Notes: generated by a model from the letters alone, not told the origin. Positions 25,690-36,824 are shown, numbered from the stretch's first letter. The stretch: 64,000 nt of DNA from Dictyophora rubrovolvata (GCA_029959195.1 CP114123.1:1054001-1118000), one strand, 5' to 3'. Numbers and translations are program-made.

Positions 25690-26848
25690 ATGGCGGTTGC
25701 AAAGGACACTTTCTTGTCACTTTCCCCCCAGCAGCAAATTATGTCGAATAAAGCACCGAAATATAAAGCTCCATTTGATACCCAGCTTTATTCCATTCAC
25801 CCGGACATGATCCAGATGTTCAAAATAAATACAGGAATCGTAGATGATGAGGTATTGAAGAAGCACTTGATTGAGGTGTCCAGAGACGCATTTAGTGTAC
25901 GTGTATTCTCCGCCCAGAAGATTGCCTACGGTGGTGTTGATGGTTAATGCTTCTTCATTCAGCGTTTTCCATACCCCTGCATTTCCATGTTTACCCATCT
26001 GAAGCAAGTATTGAGGGACACTACGTGGTTAACTTAATAACCGACCTATGTATACAGGTTTCCGCCGACAGACTTGCCATTATACGAGCAGATCAAGAGC
26101 CTTGGTAGACATCGGAAGAGACACGTTCTGTTGGAAGTTGGGGCAGGCTGTCAGTCGCACGGGTCTCTAACTTTCTAATCGCGCATGCTCTGACTTCCTC
26201 TTCAGTTGGAACGGAGATTCGTCGATTCGTTCACGACGGTTACCCAGCGGAAGACATCGTCGCAACCGACATCCTCAGCGGTAAGCAAAGGATTGACAGA
26301 CAGTCTAAATGAGATCCTAAAGAACGTGCATAGGTTTGTGGGAGGCAGGACATGCACTGTTTCGCTCAGATGCATTCAGATTTCCAGCGAAATTCATAGA
26401 AGGCGATATCTTCAGCAACGATGTCCTGTCGTTGGACACCACTTTGGATGCTTCCAAGGAGATACCGGACTTGGAGATGCTCCAAACCCTCCAGCCACTA
26501 AGAGGACAAGTATCCGTTATCTTCATTCAACAAGTCTTCCACCTCTTCTCCTTAGAACGCCAAATCGAGCTTGTGAAGCGCCTTCTGAAACTGATCAAAC
26601 TAGAACCGGGAAGCATCATCTGCGGTAGGCAAGGTGGTTCAATTCCAGAACGGAACTGTCATACACAGAATGTGGACCATTATCTCCATTCGCCTGAAAG
26701 CTGGGAGAGAATGTGGGAGGAGCTTTTACCGAGATCCGCAGCAAGGTATTATACCGAGTTTAGACCTTTGCCAGCCGATATTGAAAAAGCATATTATGCG
26801 CTGTCGAAGACGACAGGATACTTGACATGGAGCATATGTATAATGTAG
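25690..26848 (+). CDS. Fungal SAM-dependent methyltransferase (class I, small-molecule type)
   Basis: Five exons, 25690-25896, 25963-26003, 26058-26149, 26206-26280 and 26334-26848, give 309 residues in a single frame. The fold signals are HVLLEVGAG joined to FGTEIRRFVHDGYP (SAM-binding glycine loop), DIVATDILS (acidic residue after strand 2), LWEAGHALF, FIEGDIFSND, and VIFIQQVFHLFSLERQ with IICGRQGG. This pattern is common in basidiomycete proteins annotated as methyltransferases of secondary metabolism; the substrate cannot be read from sequence. The join between exons 2 and 3 needs a GC donor at 26004, and all other introns are GT-AG. A second ATG at 25741 (MSNKAPKYKAP) may be the true start, since family members often begin there. 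No other biosynthetic gene is adjacent, so this is not an obvious cluster. Confidence 0.85.
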
Positions 26849-27427
26849 ATATATAATTGAGATAATAGTACTGTCTAAATCTAGATTCTGTGTGATCAAA
26901 ATGGAGAGAACGATGAGGGCTACGAGGGGACCCAGACTTACATCCGCATATTATACGCCAGTCTCTCAGGCAGGCCCAGTATATCTGACCACGTCAGGCT
27001 AAAAAAATGAGGGCGCCTTTTATTGATGTTGAATTATTGTGCAAGCAAAACACATAGATTGCAAAGTAAGGAAAGAACAATGTTCGTCCAATGTTCGTCG
27101 GTCTCCAAAGGCAAGAACTTGGCGCCCAGTAGCCATCGTGCTTACCTATTACAGGCGCCTATTCCAGGAAAAAGCGTATCTTCAAGCCGTCTCTCAGCAA
27201 AACTCGACGTTGAGCACGTCCCTCAAAGTAAGAATTGTTCATTTATCCTTTTGAAAGAGTCCAAAGTGTTATGGACAATGACTCCGGCTAAATTTTGTTG
27301 GCGGGAGCCAACTTCAATGATGGATGCCTTGCTGGACCTCTGGATGACAATATCTGGGAATGACGTTATAGAAAAGGATAGCTGACTTGTTGTTTCTTTT
27401 TTTTTTCATCTCAGATCATATTATATT
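26849..27427. other. Spacer before the uL23 gene
   Basis: Contains the 3' flank of the methyltransferase and the uL23 promoter. Open frames at 27023-27385 and 27039-27254 overlap; the latter includes AIVLTYYRRLFQEKAYLQAV, which looks protein-like but has no partner exon and no match I recognise. The last about 30 bases before the uL23 start contain a long T run, a common feature of ribosomal protein gene leaders in fungi. Confidence 0.45.
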
Positions 27428-28189
27428 ATGTCGACACCAAAAGCAACAGGAAAGGGTGGCAAGAAGCGTATGTTCTTATAGAAATATTCTTTCACCACAC
27501 AGCTCTCAATAAGAATGGTCCACAGCTGCTACCAAACCAAACCCCTCCTCAGCTGCTGCTAAGGCCAAGAACGCTAAGAAAGCCGCTCTCCAGGGTACCC
27601 ATTCGCATGCTTCCCGCAAAGTCCGCACTTCCGTCACTTTCCACCGTCCCAAGGTAAGAGATTGTCAATTTGGAGGAATACTGCGATTATACAACATATG
27701 TAGACCTTACGCCTCCCCCGTAACCCTCGTTATCCTCGAAAATCGATTCCTCATGCGCCAAGAATGGACCAATACCGGACCATTATCAGGTTTGAAAATA
27801 TGCTCTGCGACTTTTAACTATTGACCGACCTATTTTGTGTTTAGTCCATTAAACACTGAAAGCTCGATGAAGAAAATTGAGGAGCACAATACACTCGTTT
27901 TCATTGTCGACATTAAGGCTAACAAGCGTCAAATTAAAGATGCTGTTAAGAAGTTGTACGATGTACAGGCGGCAAAAGTTAACACCTTAATCCGGTAAGG
28001 CAACATCTGTCTTCACTTGAATTCGTGTTTGATATAGAATAAAATAGTCCTGATGGCAAGAAAAAGGCATATGTGCGGTTAACTACTGACCATGAAGCAC
28101 TGGACGTCGCAAACAAGGTACTGGCTCAATCTGTTTCTTTTTCAAGGGTTCACATGCTTATGCGTGTTATTTAGATTGGCTTCATTTAG
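27428..28189 (+). CDS. 60S ribosomal protein uL23 (L23a/L25)
   Basis: Six short exons encode a protein that binds 25S rRNA near the polypeptide exit tunnel and offers the docking site for SRP. The order is a Lys/Ala-rich N-terminus ([13 protein letters not shown], then [17 protein letters not shown]), [28 protein letters not shown], then the conserved core [20 protein letters not shown] followed by [36 protein letters not shown] and the family's closing IGFI before TAG at 28187-28189. The last exon is only 15 bases (28175-28189), but its acceptor and the canonical ending make it secure. Introns are GT-AG and about 50 nt. Codon use is biased as expected for a highly expressed gene. Confidence 0.95.
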
Positions 28190-29985
28190 GCTTCGTTCAT
28201 AGTCGTCTGTATGTCGTACATTATGAGTATAAAACTCCATGATTATGCCAGCCTTCTAATTTCATCATGATGTCTATCTTCCAATTACTTGTAAGCAGGC
28301 TTGATCAAATAAAACTATTTCAAGCAAGTGTTTTCATCTGGCTACTCGTGGCAGTCAAGTGCGGTTCTAGCTGTCTTGCCCTAAGCTTAAGCCACTCACA
28401 AAATGCAGGACTCTCAGGCCATGCAGTCCCGATGCGTATTGACCATGTTCAATACTTGGTTCGATGACAATGGCATATTGACAAAATGCGATATTATTTC
28501 AAAAATGCCCAAGTGCATAATATAGTGGTACCTGCTGCACCCAAAAAACCGCGAGGGGAACACTTTTTTTTGAGTTTTTATCTTCGCAGCAGAATTTGTT
28601 TCAATGAGAGCACTTGTAATGCAGGGAATCAGTAGACGGAAACATAGCTAGTGTTTACTTGCGGAATTTCGCCCTTGTCCTCCACCTGCAAGCAATCACA
28701 AGAACTGTGACGTCGCATATGGGGGGTCTAGCCAAGGCAAGGTCACAAGGGGCCAGTCTGAAGCCCGCACAACCAGCTTGGTGTAAACGATCGATATATG
28801 ACTACACACGCCCTTTGAGCCTTTGTGTTTTTTTTTATATAAGGCGAGCTTATTATTGCAAAAAGCTCAAACCTGAGCGTTTCTCTATTGTTATTTCTAT
28901 CCGGCTAGCGATGATCGAATACAATGATGAGGATGGGAATGCGTGGTATGTCGTTGGTACAGGACGGTATGCTAACGATGAAAATGAAAATGAAAATATA
29001 TGGTGGTATGTGTTCGTACATGATTGCTGATATTATTCTACTATACATTGACAGTAAATCAAAAGGGGGGAAAAACTAATGAATATAGATGAATCTGGCG
29101 AAGACGCCCTTGACATCGACCCAAAGCAAAGGCACGGGGATCAAACCTCCTTCTTCCACTTCTTCCGTGGACGGGACTGTTACTGATCAGGATCGTGGTT
29201 TGAGTCCTTGTGCTTCAGCCACAGGTTATCCTCCCGCTCCATCGTCATCACGACCCATCGACGACCATGTTCACGATAAAATGCACACTTATGCAATTCG
29301 GCACGGGGGAGTTTACATTCCGCTCTCACCCTCAGCAACTTCTCAGGCAAGCCATTGTATCCCACCCTTTCATTCGGTGACGAGATCCCACATGCCTGCC
29401 TCGCTTTTAGCATGCGTGCGCATGCGGCGACCTAAATTTCGTGCTGTACTCAACTCTTGTAACTTGTTTGCAACCCTATGGACAATGCGGTCCCTTGTAA
29501 CGGCAAATAAGTTTTTTACCTTCGCGGAAGCATAGCTTTTCGTCTGGATAAAGCGTGGGTTCACGTTTTTTTTGGGACATTTAACGCTTGGGAAGAAGGC
29601 GGGGTGGGTTCGATAATCCCATATGTGATCGTAAGAGGGTCAATACTTGGTGCCTCCGATGTCGAAGGCACCTAAGCGTTGGGCATAGTCGCATTTGCGA
29701 CACGCTCTGTCGTCGATATCTTGTGGGTGGCGTTCGAGCGTCGACGACACTCGAGTGGGTTGCGTCTTATATAACCTTGTCATTCTGACTGTTCACATTT
29801 AAAATAAAGTTGATACTTACTGTTCGCAACCGCGTTCGTGTGATATTGTTGTTCTATAAACGGTGGAACAACAACCAACGATGATGCAACCGAAGCAACG
29901 GCTGTACAAAATAACTCGTCAATTCGACGGATCACTAATGAAATAAAAAAACGCTTACAAGTGGTGTTATAAAGGTGTTCTGGAC
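28190..29985. other. Interval with weak open frames only
   Basis: The first part is the uL23 3' flank. Plus frames at 28659-29030 and 29089-29535 (148 codons, Ser/Pro-rich) have no motif, no splice partners and an equally open antisense frame, so I do not call genes. A short hairpin is seen at about 29650-29673 (GGTGCCT pairing with AGGCACC). A GA-rich repeat (GAAAATGAAAATGAAAAT) lies near 28979-28996. Confidence 0.45.
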
Positions 29986-29989
29986 CTAG

Positions 29990-30488
29990 CAGACCCGTGG
30001 TCCAATCAAGAGGTCCATTTTCCGCATCGGGGAGTGTGAAATAGACTTGAGCAGTTGTCCTCCACCATCATGTGCCCCCCATAAGTGTCTGTGCCTGTGT
30101 CTGCGTCTATGCCAAATCCATGCTATATTTCCCTTATCATACACTACATCTTCCATATATTCCAACAGATGCGCGTTTTGTGAAGAGGTGTTTGGCACGT
30201 AATAGAGACCCAAAGGTGACACGTCTGATGTTTGTGAACTTGAAGAAAACCAATAATTTCCTGAGATGGGGCGGGAGTTCGAAGACGACGGCGCGTCTGA
30301 GTGCCATGAATCAGAGGCTGGTAGGATAGATAGAAATTGCTGAGGACGTTTAGAGCCTGGGGGAAAGATGGGCCAGTTGTTCGAGAGAGTTGAGCTTCGA
30401 AGTAACTTTGGAAGTCCTCACAAGGAAGGGCTTCCAAAGGTACTTCGAAACAGTCAGACCGCTCGTTGTATTTGAAAGGGTATGACAT
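29990..30488 (-). CDS. Uncharacterised short protein, possibly frame-disrupted
   Basis: From 30488 the minus strand reads MSYPFKYNERSDCFEVPLEA, continues through PCEDFQSYFEAQLSRT and LSNFYLSYQPLIHGTQTRRR, and reaches EIIGFLQVHKHQ near 30230. A second minus frame then takes over with SPLGLYYVPNTSSQNAHLLE and MEDVVYDKGNIAWIWHRRR, ending at 29986-29990. The composition of both pieces is protein-like, and they abut, but no GT-AG intron joins them cleanly. That suggests a frameshift, a sequence error or an unusual small intron. The family is not recognised; no signal peptide or membrane helix is evident. The N-terminal phrase resembles a small globular protein and the C-terminal part is His/Arg-rich. 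Confidence 0.35.
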
Positions 30489-30554
30489 CGCAGAGGTTAG
30501 AGAGGGGGGAGGGAAGGGGAATAATTGTTGGTGGTAAAGAAGAAATTCTTGTTG

Positions 30555-30899
30555 TCAACCGGACATGGATAGTGTCCTTTTATCTGAGACACAACGGCGA
30601 TGCATGAACTCAGATAAAGGACCGCGTAATGCTGTCGTCGTTGCGCGAAGGCCATGACATTGGGAACAGCATGCAAACCACCCTAAAGATTCAACATTGA
30701 CCACAAATGAGAGATCGCTCAAAGGGAGGATCTCTGTGACGTCGACGTGTCGAAGGCCCATCATGCCTCGATCAACAAGGACTCGCTCATGGTTGCAAGG
30801 TAAGGATCTAAGCTCATACCTAATATAGTCAGAAACAAGAGTCGCGATACTCTGAAGAAAAATAAAAGAAAAGACACATGTTAGTCCTTGTTTGTCCAT
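30555..30899 (-). CDS. Possible exon(s) of an uncharacterised minus-strand gene
   Basis: A 114-codon frame includes SIATLVSDYIRYELRSLPCN, HVDVTEILPLSDLSFVVNVE and FACCSQCHGLRATTTALRG. The piece before SIATL ends in a pyrimidine-rich TTTTATTTTTCTTCAG, a good intron acceptor, so the exon may begin near 30852 with the true start upstream. A possible earlier exon with a clean GTAAGT donor sits near 31250-31330 (SNIIWSNSSAALNAVCPPKC). No family is recognised. It may belong with the frame at 29990-30488, 65 bases downstream on the same strand, but this is not shown. Confidence 0.3.
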   Translation of the reverse strand: MDKQGLTCVFSFIFLQSIATLVSDYIRYELRSLPCNHERVLVDRGMMGLRHVDVTEILPLSDLSFVVNVESLGWFACCSQCHGLRATTTALRGPLSEFMHRRCVSDKRTLSMSG

Positions 30900-32250
30900 A
30901 TTTCCCCTTCATGACCAAAGTTCTGTTCCTGTTCCTTTTCATATTGAATTTATGCGGTCCTTATCGACATCGAACGCATGTGAAACTAAATCTGCTGTCA
31001 ATAACAATAAGCAGCCTTTATATTGTTTCTTCGACCAAAGGTATGTTCTGACTGATTGGGGAATGAACGGCTTACAAGAAGAGTGGCCAGTTTACGTACG
31101 ATCAAAAAATTCAATGTATACCCCTGTCTTTACGACCCGGGTGTGATTAATAAACTGTTTATATTAGTCCGCCACCTTGCTATTTACACGCCACAGTAAG
31201 TTAGTTCTATAATCTACAACATGAGTATACAGTCTAGAAGTATCATAAAACTTACATTATCCGATCCGCATTTTGGAGGACACACTGCATTCAATGCAGC
31301 TGAGGAATTGCTCCAAATGATGTTGGACCGCTAGCGGAGAAGAGAGGAATGATGAAAAACTAAGCTGTCCGAACACCTTCGATTCCACTGGATTTTATAT
31401 GCGTTTCTGCTACTTTTGATTGTGAAGTTAATAAAGCAATTAGTTTACACTTCAGGAATAGATTATTGTTCACTTGAAGTGGGATGGCCTCGCGACACTC
31501 TCAAACAATAGGATGCGTCTTTAATAGATGCAATCCTTTTTTATTTTATACCTATGTTCAACAATGAATATTTTTGTGTTTTTTTCTTCTTCATTTCCCT
31601 GTGCTCTGGGACGAGAATTCAGTACTCGAATAATTTGGGGCAGAGATGATTTAGGACAATTAAATCACAATTGAGGAGTGTGTTTTTTTAGAGAAACAGT
31701 TATTCAATTGAAGCTACAGAAATAAAGGCAATAACGTACTTACGCTAATTTGAGCCTCGAACACTGCAGTTGTGCATTATGGCAGTGTTTTTTGTTGGAT
31801 TCGGTGAGCCGCCGCGAAGTCCCGGTTCTGATTCCTAGTCGCTGGCGAGAACTAGCAAAATTCTTGTTGAATACCTTGCGATGCGATAGTAATGGGGAAA
31901 AAGGCTGGTTGATTATACGGACAGGTCAATAAAAATCTGTCCCACGACGTATTGCTGGCGCGACATCGGAAAACATCTTCAGATAGTCGTCGACGCCACT
32001 CTCATCCCAAACTTATCTCTTAAGCTGGAAATATGTCTCAAGCCACTTCTTCCGTGTTGGGCCATGCCGTTTGTAAAACATGAAGCGCTTAGGTCCGAGG
32101 TAAAATGTTTAGGGTTTAGGACTAAAAGACTCGACGAGAGTTAAACTAACACAGACCTTAGATAAAGAAAGCATAGCCAATTCCTGCTCAATTTGAAAGA
32201 AAATATCCACCAAAATGAAATGTAGGTAACCACGTTTTGTTCGCGCGTGC
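30900..32250. other. Interval without assigned genes, left of the inverted block
   Basis: Small frames (30892-31146 plus, 31750-31932 plus) are unsupported. One segment near 31250-31330 on the minus strand may be an exon. Two TTTAGGG-like units occur near 32105-32118, too few to suggest a telomeric tract. Homology to the DUG2/DUF6533 block starts at about 32250-32280. Confidence 0.4.
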
Positions 32251-32269
32251 TGTAAACGCACTGGCGGAG

Positions 32270-33130
32270 CTTGTCACATTTTGGTTCCGACTCACGTACT
32301 CTAACTCTTGAAGCAGCGCTTCAACGGGAATAACGAGGAGTGCTTTAGATATCGTATGACCGCCTCAATTTCATGTCCGTCTCATCTCTGACACACGCAA
32401 CTCACTCATCACCCCGCCCGTTTCCTTAGCATCACGTTGTGCGCTTTTAGTACGTCCCGTCGTCCCCAGTGCTTCTTCTTATTTCCTATTTTTAGACGAC
32501 CATATTCGTCAGCCCACTATTCACTTTAACAAACAAATCTGCCAAATCGCTTTCGTCTCGATGGAGCGAACCTAGTCTGAGTGTGCTGAGTATTGAGATC
32601 TTGAGACGTCTGGTCCCGGAAGTGCGTATATCTAAATTTGTGCAAAAAAAACAATGGTTAATTTCTGATCTTTGTTCGTTGATTTTACAGTTTCTACTGT
32701 TATACTAGCTGGAGTTCGTGCAAAATGTCAATTCGGGGTTGTACCAGATCAAAAATTGGAGACAATGATTGTTTGCATGTCAAATTTCAAGATTCTTGAG
32801 AGAGCTGTGGAAGAAGAGTGGGGTGTTAAGCCTTTGCGCGCCAGAGTAGGGGTTGGTCGCTTTTAATTGGAATTTTTAGTCTATCCCTTTTGTGCCGTTC
32901 TCGGAGAATGAATTTAGATGTCCTGGGTTGGGTTTACCTATAGGACAGAGTTCGGTAAGTGATGATGTTTGCGCTTGCTGCTTCTTTTTTTGGATGGATG
33001 AATTTTTGATTGTAATTGTATTTTGTAGGATCAAACTCATCTTGCTAATGAACGCGTTTCGTTGATAAACCTTCGTCGCGGGAAATCTGTTGTTGGACGG
33101 TTTTTGCTTGCTGTGTCAGAGTCTTAGGTC
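32270..33130 (+). pseudogene. Internally deleted, inverted DUG2 copy
   Basis: The start (about 32270-32420) matches the DUG2 5' region reversed, equivalent to about 11690-11510. The sequence then jumps to the equivalent of about 8690 and continues to about 7740, so the WD40 half and the catalytic M20 centre are gone. Recognisable pieces are FVDFTVSTVILAGVRAKCQF (about 32672-32733) and FKILERAVEEEWGVKPL (about 32787-32838). Further losses lie within the retained exons: the segment between LETVGS and the RYFKILE exon is collapsed into one frame. The last exon, near 33030-33120, still reads close to ERVSLINLRRGKSVV. No product of use is expected. This is a duplicate of a host gene with introns, not a processed copy. 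Confidence 0.85.
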
Positions 33131-33403
33131 GTTGTTGAATTCTTATATTCTTGTCATACCCGGAATGTTAGATTAGGTTAGCGTTATTCTATAATTTTAG
33201 AATATTTCAATGTATGCAGAACTTTCGCTGAAAATGTTTTTGACGATGATTTATTAGTACCCTGTATACACCGCATTTTGTTTAAAAAGATTTCAGTTTC
33301 GTCAACAGGTATCGAGAGGCACAGTCAAGTTGCGCGCACGGAACGAAAGTGCCTGTCGAGGCTGAGGCTGAGCGTTGACGGATTACATACCAATCGCTAG
33401 AGA

Positions 33404-33423
33404 AATATCACTCGAGTGATATT
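33404..33423. repeat. Perfect 20-bp palindrome
   Basis: The two 10-base halves AATATCACTC and GAGTGATATT are exact reverse complements, centred on a CTCGAG site. It sits in a part of the inverted block (about 33310-33780) that has no counterpart beside the left DUF6533 gene. It could be a dimeric transcription-factor site or chance. Confidence 0.7.
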
Positions 33424-33915
33424 GTTTCGTACTAAAAGAAACAGAATCAGGTACATGCTGAGACAAGAGTCTAAAATGAAGGACGGTGCCTCAGTTCCGC
33501 GGAGTAATAAAGGCTCGAGTGAGGAGTAGACGGTGACACTAAAACTATCTATATACTCTTACAGGTAGTCATTGTGTGAGTGTATATCTCAACAATCGTT
33601 TATTGATCCTGTAGATCATGATGTTGGTCCTTTTTCACCGGAAGGTTTTTATCCTCATCATGGTGCGACCTCAACTCGTTATTCAAGTGAGCCTTGCAAC
33701 CTGCATCACGCTCCACTGAAAACCTCGCTATTTTAAGCAAAACCAGAGCTCTATGGCACGATACATGATATGATGATTGATGCGGTTTGACCATGGCTCA
33801 AGTTGTATTTAAGGGCTGTTTGCATCATGTAAGGATTAAATACAAGCTCACGGCGCCGGTACCGAGGCGAATTACTCCAACTCATAATTGTTATACCATT
33901 TATCCTCTCTGTATC

Positions 33916-35627
33916 ATGAACAGCACAAATAATACCATAGCTGCAATGGCTGCAGACATTATCCAAGAGGCCTATGATAGGTATATGTCAATTCTGTTTT
34001 ACGCCCATCATTACATCTAATCTAATTATGGGATTAGTTATGTTCATATTTTGGCTATTTTCAGTTCAACAAGTGAGCAATCCGACATCTTGAAAGGAGG
34101 GTTTAACCAAGATAGCAAACCTACAGCACTCAGTTTCTATGCTACTCCGATAACATTCTCCCAAGAATTAGAGCATATATGGTGCAGGCCATTCAGTCCG
34201 CCTTCACTATTGTACATTTTCACAAGATATGGGACTTTGATTTACCAGGGACTTATCATCTCAATAGAATTCGTCCCAGTGAGTTTATTATGTGTAGTCT
34301 TAGTGCTTGCAGGCTCTCATCCAACTTTCTTGAAGCCGGGAAGGTAAAATATCCTAATACATGCCTGAGATTGACTGAAAAATACAGAAATTCGAAGATC
34401 TTGTAATATACTTGCTGTTGTACAAAACGCCACTTTCATTTTGCCATATATTGGTGTTCAAGGTCTGTGTTCCATTATTTAGTCGTTTCAAAGGCATTTA
34501 TCTAATGATTACCTTAGGTTTATTGGCCATTAGAGCATATTCAATATGCGAAGGAAATAAAATTGTCATTTCACCTTTGGCCTTTGGTTTTTTCTCTTAC
34601 TTTTGTATAGTTGTGTATGGTAAGAACCTCATACTCATGAAGCTCATTTGCCTTACTCTTTATTGGTAGGGATAATAGCATTTCCTGGATGTGAAATTCC
34701 AAGGTCTGTACTTCATGCAGAATCTTCAAGTTTCTTATGCATTAACAAACTTTGAAAAAAATGCAATCACCAGCACCAGTATGTCTCGTGCTCATTTCTG
34801 AGTGTTTGATTCATTCTAAATTTGCATGTGTCAGGCAAACTGGCCCTGTTTGACTTTATCGGTGACATCATCGCCGTTTCCACAGATTTACTTATATTTG
34901 GCATTTTCATGTGGAATATCTGGGCTATATGGAGACTAAAACACAACAGTGGAATTCAAAGTAGCAATAGTGTCATTTCCGTGCTTCTTACACAAAGTAA
35001 GTTTGGATGGGTTTTAAAACAAGGGTTATTGAGCGACTTGCCAGGTATATTAAGATGTTGGTAAGCACTCAATCTCTGTGTCGATCATCTCATAAGTTAT
35101 GATGACTTTCTTTGAAAGTTTCGTGGTCACCATTGCTGTTGCTAATGTACCCATTACATGGGTAAGTGTTTGCTGGTGTCATGATATATTTCAATCCAAG
35201 GTCAATTTAAACTGTTGGTTTTTTTTTAGCTTGAAAGTGTATTTGTTTTTCACCCGTCATGTTCATTATCCAAATCTGATTAGTCCTCCTAATAGCCCCT
35301 TGTGTCACAGAGCTATACTCTTATGCAAGATGCGTGAGGTTGATGTTTTAATTTATATCCTCTTATCATTGACCTATCACAAGTCTGTCAGGAATTCTAG
35401 TGGCCGATTTCACTCTCGATCTTCGTCACCTTAATTCGGCCAAAATTGAAACTAGCCAAATATCATTACCACCACTTCAATTTTCAAACATTCTTCAACA
35501 TGTGCACCAATCCTTCCTTGTGGAAATGGCCACTCCTGAAGAGAGAAATATTGAGGAGGAAGCTGGAGACAATGATCATGATAATTTACCCGGGCTTACG
35601 GGCGACATTCAAGCTGCTGAGGTCTAG
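33916..35627 (+). CDS. DUF6533-type seven-helix membrane protein (right, inverted copy)
   Basis: Paralogue of the gene at 5187-6877, in the opposite orientation. The start MNSTNNTIAAMAADIIQEAY is at 33916; an ATG in the same frame at 33787-33793 would give a longer N-terminus, but the left copy does not keep that frame. The family signature is at about 34130-34260 (ITFSQELEHIWCRPFS, LLYIFTRYGTLIYQG). Later segments are MITLGLLAIRAYSICEGNK (about 34505), KLALFDFIGDIIAVSTDLLI with WNIWAIWRLKHNSGIQ (about 34840-34960), SFVVTIAVANVPITW (about 35110-35160) and the C-terminal VADFTLDLRHLNSAKIE to the TAG at 35625. Exon borders follow those of the left copy. The proteins are roughly 75-80 % similar in the aligned exons by eye, with mostly conservative differences, suggesting that both were kept by selection. 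Confidence 0.7.
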
Positions 35628-36824
35628 AATATTTTTCTATGCGATTTTTATTTGATAAGCCAAATTGGGTTGACATTCAATTTATCTTAATCCGTCATTG
35701 CAATTTGTCGAGATGCTATTGTTTGCCCCAGAATTTTTCTTGTTCTTTCCTTATATGTATTTTCTTTATCTATCTCATGCGTCGACATCGACAATCTTTT
35801 CCGATGAGCCTCAGACCTAGGCATTCTTATTATAACTTTGTTTAATATTTATTTGGAGACTAGATATTCAACAAAATATGACTCGGATGTCTACTTTATG
35901 TCTTCTTGATCTGCCGGAAGTTTGATCCCATGGCATATTCTTCGTTTGTCCACACCGCGGCAATAGGTCCTAAATGCAGGTTTCAATATCTAATTCTAAA
36001 ACAGTGCAAATTGGAATCGATGGTATTTACCAGGATTGGCGAGTCCGATAATTTCAAGCAAAAATATGATCAACATCAAAACCGCCCTTCTCATTAGTTT
36101 CTCGATAGCAGCAATTTCGCTGTCCTCTACACTACAACCGTTCGGAGGTTCTAAAAATTGCTCAAATCATCGGCCGGTTTATCAGCTGACGAGACTCTGA
36201 TTGCTTTGAATGTTAGTTTGGCTCCTTACTTAATTGTCTAACTTTCGTGGAGTTTTCAATATGGCTCTTACATTCTATGTACATAAATACAATATGTTAC
36301 TTTGTTCAATATTTATCTTGCGGGTTAAATAAGTCTCTCACTTGGAATATTACTTATCTTCCGAATTGACCGAAAAATTTACTACACATCATTTGCAGGG
36401 ACGTCGTGAACTACGCGTGCCTGTGAAATTTTGGAGAGCAACTCGAAATTATTTGCTCCTCCAACCCAAAGCCGCAAAACGAAATAATGACGAATGATAG
36501 AATGAATGAGTATGCGATTGATGATATGCAGTAGTATATATTCGGTATAGTGCTAGACGCTTCTAATTTCGTGAGATGATGATTCTGAAACGTGCGGCCA
36601 GCGTTGGCCTTTTCCGGGTCGGAGTACCAATTTTTTGATAGTCTAAACTGTTTGCTCTCTTCATCGTGTACAACGTCCTCCCCGTGTCCTTTCGTACTCT
36701 GTCTGCTGCTTTTTCAACTGCAGGCCCGACGGTCGCAAAGAAAGCACCTTCCGACATTCACTCCAAACCACACTCCTTTCATAAATATCCTTTTCTAAAC
36801 TAAAAAATACCAAACGTTCTCACA
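35628..36824. other. Right end of the inverted block and promoter of the mucin gene
   Basis: Up to about 36230 this matches 4570-5180 in reverse, including decayed pieces of the unknown remnant (near 36100-36220 and 35900-36000). Homology fades at about 36230-36260. The rest is unique spacer; about 36720-36824 is pyrimidine-rich and likely the leader of the mucin gene. No further gene is seen. Confidence 0.55.

Noticed and set aside
25690-28189. Secondary-metabolite gene cluster around the methyltransferase
   Set aside because: The neighbours are a ribosomal protein and noncoding sequence; no synthase, P450 or transporter is adjacent.
29089-29535. 148-codon plus frame as a gene
   Set aside because: No motif or splice support, and a similar open frame runs antisense.
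31750-31932. tRNA-like GGTTCTGATTCC in a short frame
   Set aside because: No acceptor stem pairing; base order does not fit a cloverleaf.
32100-32120. Internal telomere-like repeats (TTTAGGG)
   Set aside because: Only two units, as expected by chance.
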